Below are positions 16,382 through 25,493 of a DNA stretch of 64,000 bases, piece after piece. The DNA lies in assembly GCF_900141805.1 (NCBI RefSeq), contig NZ_FQYN01000008.1:62001-126000 (forward strand), in the 5' to 3' direction. The translations under genes were made by a program, and so were the position numbers. The first letter of the stretch is position 1. Each line of letters begins with the position of its first letter. This DNA comes from Hymenobacter daecheongensis DSM 21074 (GTDB taxonomy: Bacteria; Bacteroidota; Bacteroidia; Cytophagales; Hymenobacteraceae). The notes beneath the pieces were generated by a model that worked only from the letters and a program-made list of their open reading frames with translations, did no database searches and was not told the DNA's origin.

Positions 16382-18952
16382 TTAGTGCCGCAGCAGCTTG
16401 AGGCGGGCATGCAGGCCGGGGCTTTCCAGTAGCAGGTAGTACAGGCCGCGCTCCGGCAGCTGCCGCGCCAGGTCCAGCGTGAGCGGGGCGTCCTGCTGGC
16501 TCACCGACCACTTGCCGGTGGTCATCACTTTTCCGTAGGCCGATACGACGGTGTAGGCTACCGCGGCCCGCTGCCGGGGCAAGCGCACGGTGAAGCGGCC
16601 ATCGGAAGACGGATTGGGGTAAACCTGGGCCGTTTCGGGAACGGCAGCCGACGCTTTGGCGGCTTTCTGCTCCAGTACCAGGAAGCTTAATGCTAGCGGT
16701 TGACCAGCGGCGCCGGCACCGGCAGCGCCGGCATACGGAGTAGCCGTGAGCGAATAGGAGCCCAGGGCCGGGGTCCAGGCCGAATAATCGCCCTGCACAT
16801 CACTGAAAAGGGCATACGGGGCCACTGATTCTGAATGGCCGCGAACCTGCGCCCCACTCAGGGCAAACACCACACTACCCACGGTAGCCGAGCTGGTGAC
16901 GGCCCGAATGTTCAGGTTGCGGGTGGGCAGCGCGGCCAGCTCCAGCGTCATGCCGTCCGTCATGGGCTGAATATCCGCGTCCGTGTCGGCATTCACCAGC
17001 ATCAAGCCCGTCACGGCAGGAGTCTGCGCCGTTGAATCGATAACGCTGAAGCTCAGCGTGAGAGCCGTGCCTGCGGCCCCGGCTCCGCCCGCGCCGCTGT
17101 AGGGCGTGGCCGTGAGCGAGTACGCGCCGACGGCCGGGGTCCAGGGGTTGTAGTCGCCGCTGGCATCGGAAAACAGCGCGTAAGGGGCCACCGACTCCGT
17201 CTGGCTGCGGGCCTGGGCACCGCTCAGGCTGAACACCACGCTGCCCACGGTGGCCGGGCTGGTATTGGCCCGCACGTTCAGGTTACGGGTAGGCAGCGCG
17301 GCCAGATTCAACCGCGTGCCAGCACTCAGAACCTTGATATCCTGATCTGTATCGGCATTCACTAGCGTGAAGCTCGCAACGGCAAAAGCCGGGGCGGCGG
17401 CCAGCATGCCAAACCTGGCCGTGATGACCCGGCTGCTGGTCACCGTGACATTTAATGGATTGGCGGTGCCAAGCGAAACGGAGTCGCTGCTCCAGCCCGT
17501 GAACTGCTGCCCGGCCGCGGGGGTGGCCGTAAGCGTAACCACGCTACCGCTGGCGTAAGTAGCCTGATCGGGGCTGCGGCTCACTGTGCCGCTTCCGCTC
17601 ACGTTCACCATCAGGGCGTAGAACACCGGATTCGGCTGGTCGCGCACGAAAAAGCCCAGGGTGAGCGGCGTGCCGGCCGCGCCGCCGCCAGCGCCCTCGG
17701 CATACGGTGTGGCCGTGAGGCTATAGGAGCCCCCGGTGGGAGTCCAGGCAAAATAATCGCCCTGCGAATCGCTGAACAGTGCATAGGGGGCCATGCTCTC
17801 GGTGTGGCTGCGGGCCTGCGCGCCGCTCAGGCTGAATACCACGCTGCCCACCGTAGCGGGGCTGGTGTTGGCCCGAAGGTTCAGGTTGCGCGTGGGCAGC
17901 GAACTTAGCGTGAGCGTGTCGCCGGCAGTCAAGGTCTTGATATCCTGATCCGTATCGGCATTCACCAGCGTGAAGCTCACAACGGCAAAAGCCGGAGCGG
18001 CGGGCAGCGGACCAAACGTAGCCGTGACGACCTTATCGCTGGTGAGCGTGACGCTCAGCGGATTGGTCGTTCCGCTGGCCGCCCCGCTCCAGCCCAGAAA
18101 CTGCTGCCCCGCCGCGGGCGTGGCCGTGAGCGTGACCGTGCTGCCGCTGGCGTAGCTGGCCTGATCGGGGCTGCGGCTCACCGTACCGCTGCCGCTCACG
18201 TTCACCAGGAGCGTGTGCGCGGGGGCGGGCGGCGGGCCGAGCAGCGGCTGCAGGGCCGCGTACCAGCGGCTGGCCATTTCGGCCTCGCCGGCAGCCAGCA
18301 GATGAATGCCATCATAGGTATCGGTGGTGGGGTTGAAGCCCGTGTTCTGGTCTACTATGAGGATGCGCGACTGGGCCGTGGATTTTTGCTGCGCCAGCTG
18401 CGGCAGCAGGGCATTCAGCGCCGTGATATTGCTATTTGGGCCACTAGGCGCTACCGGCAGCAGCTGGGCCAGCAGCACCGTCACGTTGGGCTGGCCCAGC
18501 CGCAGCCGGTCGATTATTTCCCCTATCTCCACTTTGGTATCCTCAATGCCGTTGTCTATCATCATGTCGTTCGTGCCAACGTGCATCAGCACAATATCGG
18601 GCTGGTAGGTGGCGGCCCAGCTTTGGGCATCTACCAGTAGCTGGCCCGCCAGCCAGCCCCAGTGGCCTTCGTGGTCGAGGTCGAAGTCCGGGTTGGGCGT
18701 GGGGGCGTTGTAGTTGCCTTTTTGGGAGCCCACAAAATCGACGCTGTAGTTGCCCGCCTGTAGCTTCTGCCACAGTGCCCGGCGGTAGGAGTTGTAGTTG
18801 GCATCACCCTGGGTGGTAGATGCTCCGAACGGCATTATTTTTACCTGAGCTTGGCCGAGGAGCGGCGCAAAGAGTACCAGGGCCAGCACGATAATCGGCC
18901 AGCGGAGCAGGCGAAAAACAAAAGGTGGAGCGGGAGGCAAGATGGTGTGCAT
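16382..18952 (-). CDS. T9SS-exported SGNH/GDSL hydrolase with beta-repeat and LVNADTD modules
   Basis: An 856-residue exported hydrolase. After a signal peptide (to about residue 36, GQAQ), an SGNH hydrolase domain spans about 37-240. Block I is FGASTTQG with the nucleophile serine, block III is HVGTND, and block V is DGIHLLAAG with the Asp/His pair, so an esterase active site is complete. Then follow an InlB-like beta repeat (about 247-315), an LVNADTD module (about 325-435), a second beta repeat (about 447-515) and two more modules (about 525-640 and 648-760). The C-terminal T9SS tail has VYPNPSSDGRFTV and LPERGLYYLLLE. The fold resembles secreted carbohydrate acetyl-esterases, so deacetylation of a polysaccharide is a reasonable guess. 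The start at 18952 directly gives the signal peptide. Confidence 0.88.
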   Translation of the reverse strand: MHTILPPAPPFVFRLLRWPIIVLALVLFAPLLGQAQVKIMPFGASTTQGDANYNSYRRALWQKLQAGNYSVDFVGSQKGNYNAPTPNPDFDLDHEGHWGWLAGQLLVDAQSWAATYQPDIVLMHVGTNDMMIDNGIEDTKVEIGEIIDRLRLGQPNVTVLLAQLLPVAPSGPNSNITALNALLPQLAQQKSTAQSRILIVDQNTGFNPTTDTYDGIHLLAAGEAEMASRWYAALQPLLGPPPAPAHTLLVNVSGSGTVSRSPDQASYASGSTVTLTATPAAGQQFLGWSGAASGTTNPLSVTLTSDKVVTATFGPLPAAPAFAVVSFTLVNADTDQDIKTLTAGDTLTLSSLPTRNLNLRANTSPATVGSVVFSLSGAQARSHTESMAPYALFSDSQGDYFAWTPTGGSYSLTATPYAEGAGGGAAGTPLTLGFFVRDQPNPVFYALMVNVSGSGTVSRSPDQATYASGSVVTLTATPAAGQQFTGWSSDSVSLGTANPLNVTVTSSRVITARFGMLAAAPAFAVASFTLVNADTDQDIKVLSAGTRLNLAALPTRNLNVRANTSPATVGSVVFSLSGAQARSQTESVAPYALFSDASGDYNPWTPAVGAYSLTATPYSGAGGAGAAGTALTLSFSVIDSTAQTPAVTGLMLVNADTDADIQPMTDGMTLELAALPTRNLNIRAVTSSATVGSVVFALSGAQVRGHSESVAPYALFSDVQGDYSAWTPALGSYSLTATPYAGAAGAGAAGQPLALSFLVLEQKAAKASAAVPETAQVYPNPSSDGRFTVRLPRQRAAVAYTVVSAYGKVMTTGKWSVSQQDAPLTLDLARQLPERGLYYLLLESPGLHARLKLLRH

Positions 18953-19384
18953 ATGTATGGCATTTAGGCGTGTCCAAACAAAATCTAATCAAGAACCAGT
19001 AGCTCCTCTCCTGCTGCTCTGGCATACTTCCCCGTTCCGGGCATTATTTCCGAACCCGGACTTCCATAAACCCGAATTACCTCGCTATGCGCAGATAATC
19101 TGTCTGTTAAGGTAAACAGTATCTATACGAGAATGTCTAGTTTTATATCATTTTTTTATTAAAAATCTAAATTATTGCCTTATCAGGCAATAGAATGGCA
19201 TTTGCGAACCCAGCTAATCAGTTCTGTAGCCAGACTGCTGCTGTTCAGGTAAATGATTCGCTCATATCGGGCAGCCGTGCCGCGATGCTGGGGCAGTTCG
19301 TTTCCGGCCCGCTCATAATAGCAGCAGCCTCACCAATTGCTTGATGAGGCTGCCGGGGTATTCACCGCGCGTTGCGCGGCCGGG
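18953..19384. other. Intergenic region with promoter and terminator
   Basis: This gap holds the promoter region of the 16382 gene (read on the minus strand, TTAGATTTTG near 18975 resembles TAnnTTTG with one extra T), an AT-rich core at 19135-19175, and the terminator of the 19385 gene at 19324-19353. No gene is seen. Confidence 0.5.
19324..19353 (-). terminator. Terminator of the 19385-24061 gene
   Basis: GCAGCCTCA (19324-19332) pairs exactly with TGAGGCTGC (19345-19353), 32 bases beyond the stop codon of the minus-strand gene; on that strand the stem is followed by TGCTATTAT. Confidence 0.65.
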
Positions 19385-22300
19385 CTAGTTGCGCACCACC
19401 TTGAGCTGAATGGTGTGCCCGCCGTTTTGCAATAGCAGATAATAGAGGCCGGCGGCCGGCATTTGTTGGGCAAAATCAAAGGACAGCGCCGACTGCGGCT
19501 GCTCAAGCTGCTGCCGGCCGGTAGCTACCACCGCCCCCACTGATGAGAGCAGCGTATAGGCCACCTCGCCCGCCAACGGCTCCGCTACCCGCACCACGAA
19601 GCGCCCGCTGGCCGAAGGATTTGGGAAAACCTGCGCCGGCCGGCTTGCGGCCCGCGCCTGCAGCCCGCTGGCCAGCGGCGCGGCCGGCGCCACCTGGCTG
19701 ATGACGGTGAAGCTGACCGTGAGCGGGATACCGGCCGTGCCCGCGCCGCTACCGGCCGAATACGGCGTAGCGGTGAGCGAGTAGGAGCCTACGGGCGGAG
19801 TCCAGGGGTTGTAGTCGCCGCCCGCATCAGAAAATAGCGCGTAGGGGGCCACACTTTCAGTCTGATTTTTCACCTCTGCCCCGCTCAGGGCAAACACCAC
19901 GCTGCCCACCGTGGCCGGGCTGGTATTGGCCCGAATATTCAGGCTTTGCGAGGGCAGCGTGGCCAGGTTCAGGGTCGCGCCCGTGGTCAGGGGCTGAATG
20001 TCCTGGTCGGTGGCGGCATTTACCAGCGTGAAGCTTGCCACAGTGTTTACGGTGGCGAAGGTGGCCGTAATGGCTCTGTTGGCAGTCATGCTCACGGTCA
20101 GCGGATTAGTGGTGCCGGTGGCCCCGCCGCTCCAGCCCGTAAACTGCTGCCCCGCGCCCGGTGTCGCCGTGAGCGTAACATTGGTGCCGCTCGGGTACGT
20201 TGCCTGGTCGGGGTTTTTGCTCACTGTGCCCGTGCCGCTCGTGGTGACGGTGAGGGTGAACGGCCCCGGCGCGGCCACGTCCTGCACAGTGAAGCTGATA
20301 GTGAGCGGGGTGCCGGCCGTGCCCGTGCCGCCGCTGGCCGAGTAGGGCGTAGCGGTGAGCGAGTAGGAGCCCACGGATGGAGTCCAAGGGTTGTAGTCGC
20401 CGCCCGCGTCAGAAAACAGCGCATACGGTGCCAAGCCCTCGGTTTGGTTTTTCACTTGCGCCCCGCTCAGGGCAAACACCACGCTGCCCACCGTGGCGGG
20501 GCTCGTGTTGGCCCGCACGTTTAGGTTGCGCGTGGGCAGCGCGGCCAGGTTCAGGGTGGCCCCCGTAGTCAGCGTCTGAATATCCTGGTCCGTATCGGCA
20601 TTCACCAGCGTGAAGCTTGCCAGAGACTGACCGGCCGGGATAGGGGCGAAAGTGGCCGTAATGGTTCTGTTGGCAGTCATGCTCACGGTCAGCGGGTTAG
20701 TAGTACCCGTAGCCCCGCCGCTCCAGCCCGTAAACTGCTGCCCCGCGCCCGGTGTCGCCGTGAGCGTGACGTTGGTGCCGCTCACATACGTCGCCTGGTT
20801 CGGATTTTTGCTCACTGTGCCCGTACCGCTGGTAGTCACCGTGAGGGTGTAGCTGGCTGGGATGGGAGCGAAAGTGGCGGTGATGGTCTTGTTGCTGGTC
20901 ATGCTCACAGTCAGCGGGTTGGTGGTGCCGGTAGCCCCGCCACTCCAGCCCGTAAACTGCTGCCCCGCGCCCGGCGTGGCCGTGAGTGTGACGTTGGTGC
21001 CACTTAGGTACGTCGCCTGGTCGGGGCTTCTGCTTACCGCGCCCGTGCCGCTCGTGGTGGTGGTGAGGGTGTAGCTCACGGTGGTGGCGGTGAAGGTGGC
21101 CGTGAGGCTCTTGTTGGCATCCATAGTCACGCTCAGCGGGTTGGCGGTGCCGGTAGCGGCGCCGCTCCAACCCGCGAAGGTGAAGCCTGCCGCCGGCGTG
21201 GCCGTGACTGTAACGACGGTGCCGCTGCCATAGCTAGCCTGATCCGGACTTTTGCTCACCGTGCCGCTGCCGCTGGCCGTGGCCGTGAGCGTGTAGCTGA
21301 CCGGGATGGGAGCGAAAGTGGCCGTAATGATTTTATTGGCAGTCATGCTCACCGTCAGCGGATTAGTGGTGCCGGTAGCATCGCCGCTCCAGCCCGTAAA
21401 CTGCTGCCCCGCGCCAGGCGTGGCCGTCAGCGTGACGTTGGTGCCGCTCAGGTACGTTGCCTGGTTCGGGCTTTTGCTCACCGTGCCCGTACCGCTGGTA
21501 TTGGCCGTGAGGGTGTAGGAAACCGGCGCGGCCTGGTCGGTCACGGTGAAATTGGCCGTGAGGGCCGGGGCGGCCGTGCCCCCACCCCCGCTGGCCGAAT
21601 ACGGCGTGGCAGTGAGCGAATAGGAGCCCACGGCCGGGGTCCAGGAATTGTAGTCGCCGCCCACGTCGGAAAACAGGGCGTACGGAGTCACATTCTCCAG
21701 CTGCGAGCGGGTTTCGGTGCCGCTCAGGCTAAACAATACGCTGCCCGTGGTGGCCGGATTAGCATTGGCCCGAATGTTCAGGTTGCGCGTGGGCAGCGTG
21801 GCCAGGTTCAGCACGGTGCCGTTTATCACGGCCTGAATATCCTCGTTGGTGTCGGCATCCACCAGCGTGAAGCTGGTCGTGGTGCAGTCCGGATCGAGCC
21901 GCACCTCCTTCGTGGTGGCCAGGCCGGCGGCATCGGTCACGGTCAGGGTGATGCGGTAATAGTACGTCTCGGCCCCGCAGCCGTAGGGAGCAATGGTGGT
22001 CGTGGGCTGCACGTTGGTATTGATGGGGTCGGGGTGCTGGTGGGTGCTGTGGTGCAGAATCGTCTGCCACTGGTACGAGAGCTGCGCGGCGCTATGCTCG
22101 GCATCGGTCACGGTGGCCCGCAGGTTGTAGGTGGTGTTGCCGGTCAGCGGATACAGCGTGTTCGGGGCCGGGCTGGTGATGGTAACCTGGGGCGGCGTGT
22201 TGTTGGCCGATATCACCAGCGAAGTCTGGTTCGTGTTGTTCTGCGGATCTTTTACCGTGAGCGTCACGGTGTACTTGGTGGGGGCCGAGGTAGCGGTGGT

Positions 22301-24061
22301 GAAGGTGTGGGTCGGATTGGCGACCGTGCTGGTGGTGCCGTCGCCGAAGTTCCACAGGTAGGTCAGGGCCTGCCCATCCGGGTCGGAGGAGGCGCTGCCC
22401 GTGAACTGCACCATTAACGGGCTGGTTCCGAACTTTTTATCGGAGGAAGCTACGGCGACCGGGGGCGTATTGCCGCTGGTGCCGTAGGTGATTTTGCGGA
22501 TTTCAGAAGGGTAGAAATTCACGTAGAACAAGCCGGTTTCGGCCGGGCTCACGGCAAAGGCTACTGGCACGGCCCCGGTGTTCACGAAGTCGCGCACGGC
22601 GGTGGGCTTGTTGCTGCCATCCACCACCAGGTTGCGGATCCAGCCACCCACGTAGTCGCCGAAAAAGTACGTATTCTGATACCCGGCCGGGAAGTCGCTG
22701 TACGGATAAAACACGCCGCCCGTGGCCGCGTTGCCGCCAAACTGCGACCCGCTGACCGGCGAGCCCGGCGCGCCAATATCAATGGTGGCTGCCGTCTGGC
22801 CGCTGAAAATACCCGTGCGCGAAGGCCCCGCGCCGTGGCCCCAGTCGATGAGCGGACGGTTGTGCACGAAGGTGGGCACCGTGGCCGGAATGGTTTTGGT
22901 GTTGTCGCAGGGGTTAGTGAACGTGGCCGTGCCGGTCGGCGTGGTCTGCTTCACCAGGTCGCGGAAGTAGAAATACTGCTGCGTGCAGCCCCCGATGTTG
23001 TATTGCGGGTTGGGCGCGTCGAGGTTAGGCGTGTTCTGCGTCATAAAGGAGGGGTAGGTAGTCAGGCCCTCGAACAGGGGCCAGCCCAGGTTTTGCTTGG
23101 GCTTGTCTACCACATGAATCTCCTCCCAGAGCGTGGCTCCCACGTCGCCCACATACAGCACGCCGGGGTTGGCGGCGGCGGGGTCGGTGCTGCCGGTGCC
23201 GGGCTTCAGCGTCATCCGGAAAGGGTTGCGGGTGCCCACCGCCCACACTTTCGAGCGCGGGGCATTGGGGTTGGCCGCGTCATAGAAAGGGTTGCTGGGA
23301 ATGCCGGCCCCGGTGGCCGCGTTGATGCGCAGAATCTTGCCGCTCAGACAGTTCACCATTTGCGCCCGAAACGAGCCTACGTCTTCCTTGCTGGTAATGA
23401 TGCCGTCGGCCAGGGCCTGGGCGGCGTAGGTGGCGTTGTAGGCCCCGTAGTCCGGGAAAGGGTGGGCCCCGTCGCCGGTCGAAATCAGCAGCGTGCCATC
23501 GGTGCCGAACACCAGGGCGTTGGTTACGTGCCCGTTGAAGGTAGACGGAATACCCGTCGATTTGGTGGCCCCCAGCAGAATTTTGCGGCTGCTTGGGTCC
23601 ACTGTGCAGCTGGTAGTAGGGCTGGTGGCCGTGTAGCGGGTGAGCCGGCCGATGGTGGCGCTGAAGTATTCGTCGGTGGTGGCGCTGTAGGCCGGCGTGC
23701 CAAATTTCATCAGGTGGTGCCGGTCTACTACATAGAGCAGGTACAGGTAGCCGTTGGTGTCAAAGTTGGGGTCGAGGGCGAAGCCCAGCAGGCCATGGTC
23801 TTCCCAAGCCCCAACTTCGGGGCCTATATCGAGTAGCAGGCGCTTCTGGCCGCTTTCCACCACCCACACCTGGCCGGGCCGCTCCCACACAAACATCTTT
23901 GTGCCGGTCTTATTAAAGGCAAGGCCCACCGCCTCATTCCACCCCGACGAGACAACTGAGGAAGTGAACCCCGCGGGTGGAGCCTGCGCCAGCAGCGGCC
24001 GGCTAAAAACGACTGCAAGCAGCAGTAGCGCCCAGGCAATAATTGTTGGCTTACTCCGCAT
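19385..24061 (-). CDS. Giant T9SS-exported PQQ-type sugar dehydrogenase with repeat modules
   Basis: About 1558 residues from ATG 24061 (MRSKPTIIAWALLLLAVV, a clear signal peptide; the frame is open to 24100). Residues of about 30-490 form a glucose/sorbosone dehydrogenase beta-propeller: HGLLGFALDPNF, VWAVGTRNPFRMTL, YVGDVGATLWEEI and QNLGWPLFEG are family blocks. A PKD domain (PPVAVASSDKKF to VTLTVKD) and another Ig-like domain follow. Then come one LVNADTD module, four InlB-like beta repeats, a second module, a fifth beta repeat, a third module and a T9SS tail (VFPNPSASGRFVV to LKVVRN). A surface-exposed PQQ-dependent oxidation of a sugar or polyol is inferred; PQQ synthesis genes are not in the window. 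The repeat-rich C-terminal half probably spaces the enzyme from the cell or binds glycan. Confidence 0.87.
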   Translation of the reverse strand: MRSKPTIIAWALLLLAVVFSRPLLAQAPPAGFTSSVVSSGWNEAVGLAFNKTGTKMFVWERPGQVWVVESGQKRLLLDIGPEVGAWEDHGLLGFALDPNFDTNGYLYLLYVVDRHHLMKFGTPAYSATTDEYFSATIGRLTRYTATSPTTSCTVDPSSRKILLGATKSTGIPSTFNGHVTNALVFGTDGTLLISTGDGAHPFPDYGAYNATYAAQALADGIITSKEDVGSFRAQMVNCLSGKILRINAATGAGIPSNPFYDAANPNAPRSKVWAVGTRNPFRMTLKPGTGSTDPAAANPGVLYVGDVGATLWEEIHVVDKPKQNLGWPLFEGLTTYPSFMTQNTPNLDAPNPQYNIGGCTQQYFYFRDLVKQTTPTGTATFTNPCDNTKTIPATVPTFVHNRPLIDWGHGAGPSRTGIFSGQTAATIDIGAPGSPVSGSQFGGNAATGGVFYPYSDFPAGYQNTYFFGDYVGGWIRNLVVDGSNKPTAVRDFVNTGAVPVAFAVSPAETGLFYVNFYPSEIRKITYGTSGNTPPVAVASSDKKFGTSPLMVQFTGSASSDPDGQALTYLWNFGDGTTSTVANPTHTFTTATSAPTKYTVTLTVKDPQNNTNQTSLVISANNTPPQVTITSPAPNTLYPLTGNTTYNLRATVTDAEHSAAQLSYQWQTILHHSTHQHPDPINTNVQPTTTIAPYGCGAETYYYRITLTVTDAAGLATTKEVRLDPDCTTTSFTLVDADTNEDIQAVINGTVLNLATLPTRNLNIRANANPATTGSVLFSLSGTETRSQLENVTPYALFSDVGGDYNSWTPAVGSYSLTATPYSASGGGGTAAPALTANFTVTDQAAPVSYTLTANTSGTGTVSKSPNQATYLSGTNVTLTATPGAGQQFTGWSGDATGTTNPLTVSMTANKIITATFAPIPVSYTLTATASGSGTVSKSPDQASYGSGTVVTVTATPAAGFTFAGWSGAATGTANPLSVTMDANKSLTATFTATTVSYTLTTTTSGTGAVSRSPDQATYLSGTNVTLTATPGAGQQFTGWSGGATGTTNPLTVSMTSNKTITATFAPIPASYTLTVTTSGTGTVSKNPNQATYVSGTNVTLTATPGAGQQFTGWSGGATGTTNPLTVSMTANRTITATFAPIPAGQSLASFTLVNADTDQDIQTLTTGATLNLAALPTRNLNVRANTSPATVGSVVFALSGAQVKNQTEGLAPYALFSDAGGDYNPWTPSVGSYSLTATPYSASGGTGTAGTPLTISFTVQDVAAPGPFTLTVTTSGTGTVSKNPDQATYPSGTNVTLTATPGAGQQFTGWSGGATGTTNPLTVSMTANRAITATFATVNTVASFTLVNAATDQDIQPLTTGATLNLATLPSQSLNIRANTSPATVGSVVFALSGAEVKNQTESVAPYALFSDAGGDYNPWTPPVGSYSLTATPYSAGSGAGTAGIPLTVSFTVISQVAPAAPLASGLQARAASRPAQVFPNPSASGRFVVRVAEPLAGEVAYTLLSSVGAVVATGRQQLEQPQSALSFDFAQQMPAAGLYYLLLQNGGHTIQLKVVRN
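20050..21525 (-). repeat. Tandem InlB-like coding repeats inside the sugar dehydrogenase gene
   Basis: Five copies of a unit of about 215 bases encode SYTLTxxTSGTGTVSKxPxQATYxSG, then LTATPGAGQQFTGWSG and a segment ending ITATFAPI. Four are contiguous (about 21520 to 20640) and one (about 20255 to 20055) follows a module. They are very similar at DNA level, so copy number may vary between strains. Two related copies are in the 16382 gene. Confidence 0.8.
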
Positions 24062-24511
24062 TGTTTTGTTCGTTAAGATTTCCATGATTGTACTACTCAA
24101 AATGATTGTGTTGCTCTGCCTGCGCCGCGTATCCGCCGGCTACGGTCCTGCCGCCTAATTGCGCGGTCCGGCCCTGAGACGTGCTGGCTTACCAAGCCAC
24201 CGCCCCGGCCCCCAGCCAGCTGGCCCTATGTCTTCCCCCTCTCCTACCCGAAACCTGGCCTGCTGCCCGATCCTTTAATGCAGCCACCGAAAAGACTTTC
24301 TAAGCCCCAGAGACGCCCTAAAACAGCAGAAAAGCAATGGCCGTATTCGGCTCTATTTCAACCTACCACACCAGTGGTCATCAGCGTTTACAATGCAAGA
24401 TAATATTATTTCAATTAATATATTGATTTTTCTAATAAAATACTTTGTCGGGCTTTCTTGCTGATCAACTTCGCAAAGCCTCTATAATACAATTTTGCCC
24501 TAAACCTAGAA
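24062..24511. other. Intergenic region upstream of the sugar dehydrogenase gene
   Basis: About 450 bases, with an AT-rich block at 24385-24445 that probably holds the promoter of the 24061 gene. I could not place an exact TAnnTTTG element. No gene is seen. Confidence 0.45.
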
Positions 24512-24554
24512 AAGGCCCCGCCGAAGCTCCATCCAGAAGCTTTGGCGGGGCCTT
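24512..24554 (-). terminator. Terminator of the 24596-25324 gene
   Basis: AAGGCCCCGCCGAAGCT (24512-24528) pairs perfectly with AGCTTTGGCGGGGCCTT (24538-24554) apart from one G-T type position. Read on the minus strand the stem is followed by TTTCTAGG. It lies 42 bases beyond the stop. Confidence 0.8.
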
Positions 24555-24595
24555 GGCACTTGAGCGCAGCCAATGCGCCGGTATTCGTGAGGGAG

Positions 24596-25324
24596 CTACA
24601 GACGCACAACTTTTACCTGCGCGTTCAGCTTCTTGCCCCGCAAATGCAGATAGTAGATGCCCCCGGCGGGCAGCTGGCGGGCCAGATCCAGCGCCAGCAC
24701 GGTGGTGGCTGGCCCGCCGGCCAGGGTGCCGGCCGCCAGCTGGGCACCTACGCCCGTGCAGAGCGCGTAGGCAATGGAGCCCTGCACGGGCTCCGACAGC
24801 ACTATCCGGTAGCGGCCGTCGGCCGAAGGGTTCGGGTAGGCCTGCAGCGCCAGGCGTTCGGCCGGCCCCCGCTGGGCCGTGGGCGTACTCACCCGACTGA
24901 AAACGCGGAAGCCAATAGTGAGGGCGGCCCCGGCAGAACCTGCTCCACCGGCCTCAGAATAAGGCGTGGCCGTGAGCGAATACGTGCCAACAGGCGGAGT
25001 CCAGGGATTGTAGTTACCCGCTACATCCGAAAACAGCGCGTAGGGCGGCACCGACTCGGTCTGGAGCTGGGAGTCGGCCCCGCTTAGAACGAATACCACG
25101 CTGCCCACCGTGGCGGGGCTGGTGTTGGCCCGAATGTTCAGGTTGCGCGTGGGCAGCAGCGCCAGATTGACGCTATCCACACTGCCCAAAGTTTTGATAT
25201 CCTCGTCCGTATCCGCATTCACCAGCGTGAAGCTGGTGACGGCGGAAGTGGTGACCTGGGCGTGCGCCGGCTGCCGGGCGGCCAGGGCCAGCAGCAAGAG
25301 CAAAAAAGCGGAAGTAAGTCTCAT
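24596..25324 (-). CDS. Small T9SS-exported protein with a single LVNADTD module
   Basis: 242 residues: a signal peptide (MRLTSAFLLLLLALAARQ, cut near residue 23), one LVNADTD module (about 30-140: SFTLVNADTDED, RNLNIRANTS, PYALFSD, SYS/TYSLTATPYSE), a short linker, and a T9SS type A tail (YPNPSADGRYRIV, LPAGGIYYLHLRGKK, VKVVRL). It has no other domain, so it is effectively the module alone sent to the surface. It lies between the sugar dehydrogenase and the CDP-sugar operon, with its own terminator. Function is unknown; because the module is isolated here, this protein is the simplest test of what it does. Confidence 0.82.
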   Translation of the reverse strand: MRLTSAFLLLLLALAARQPAHAQVTTSAVTSFTLVNADTDEDIKTLGSVDSVNLALLPTRNLNIRANTSPATVGSVVFVLSGADSQLQTESVPPYALFSDVAGNYNPWTPPVGTYSLTATPYSEAGGAGSAGAALTIGFRVFSRVSTPTAQRGPAERLALQAYPNPSADGRYRIVLSEPVQGSIAYALCTGVGAQLAAGTLAGGPATTVLALDLARQLPAGGIYYLHLRGKKLNAQVKVVRL

Positions 25325-25493
25325 GTTCGGTGGGGGTTAAGGGGGTGAAAAAGGCATGTTTCAGCCCTGCCCCCACCATTCATCGGCCAGCTGGGTTACC
25401 CCATCCGACAAGACAATAGCGCGAGCGAGAGCAGCAAAGGGGGCGGGTTCCAGCGGGAGCTGGCAGGTTGTGGCGTACGCAGATGGTCAGACA

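Noticed and set aside
20050-21525. Regular repeats that could look like a CRISPR array
   Set aside because: The period is about 215 bases and the repeats are coding and translate to InlB-like beta repeats; there are no spacers or cas genes.
22835-23836. 333-codon plus-strand frame
   Set aside because: Antisense to the beta-propeller domain of the sugar dehydrogenase; no recognisable protein.
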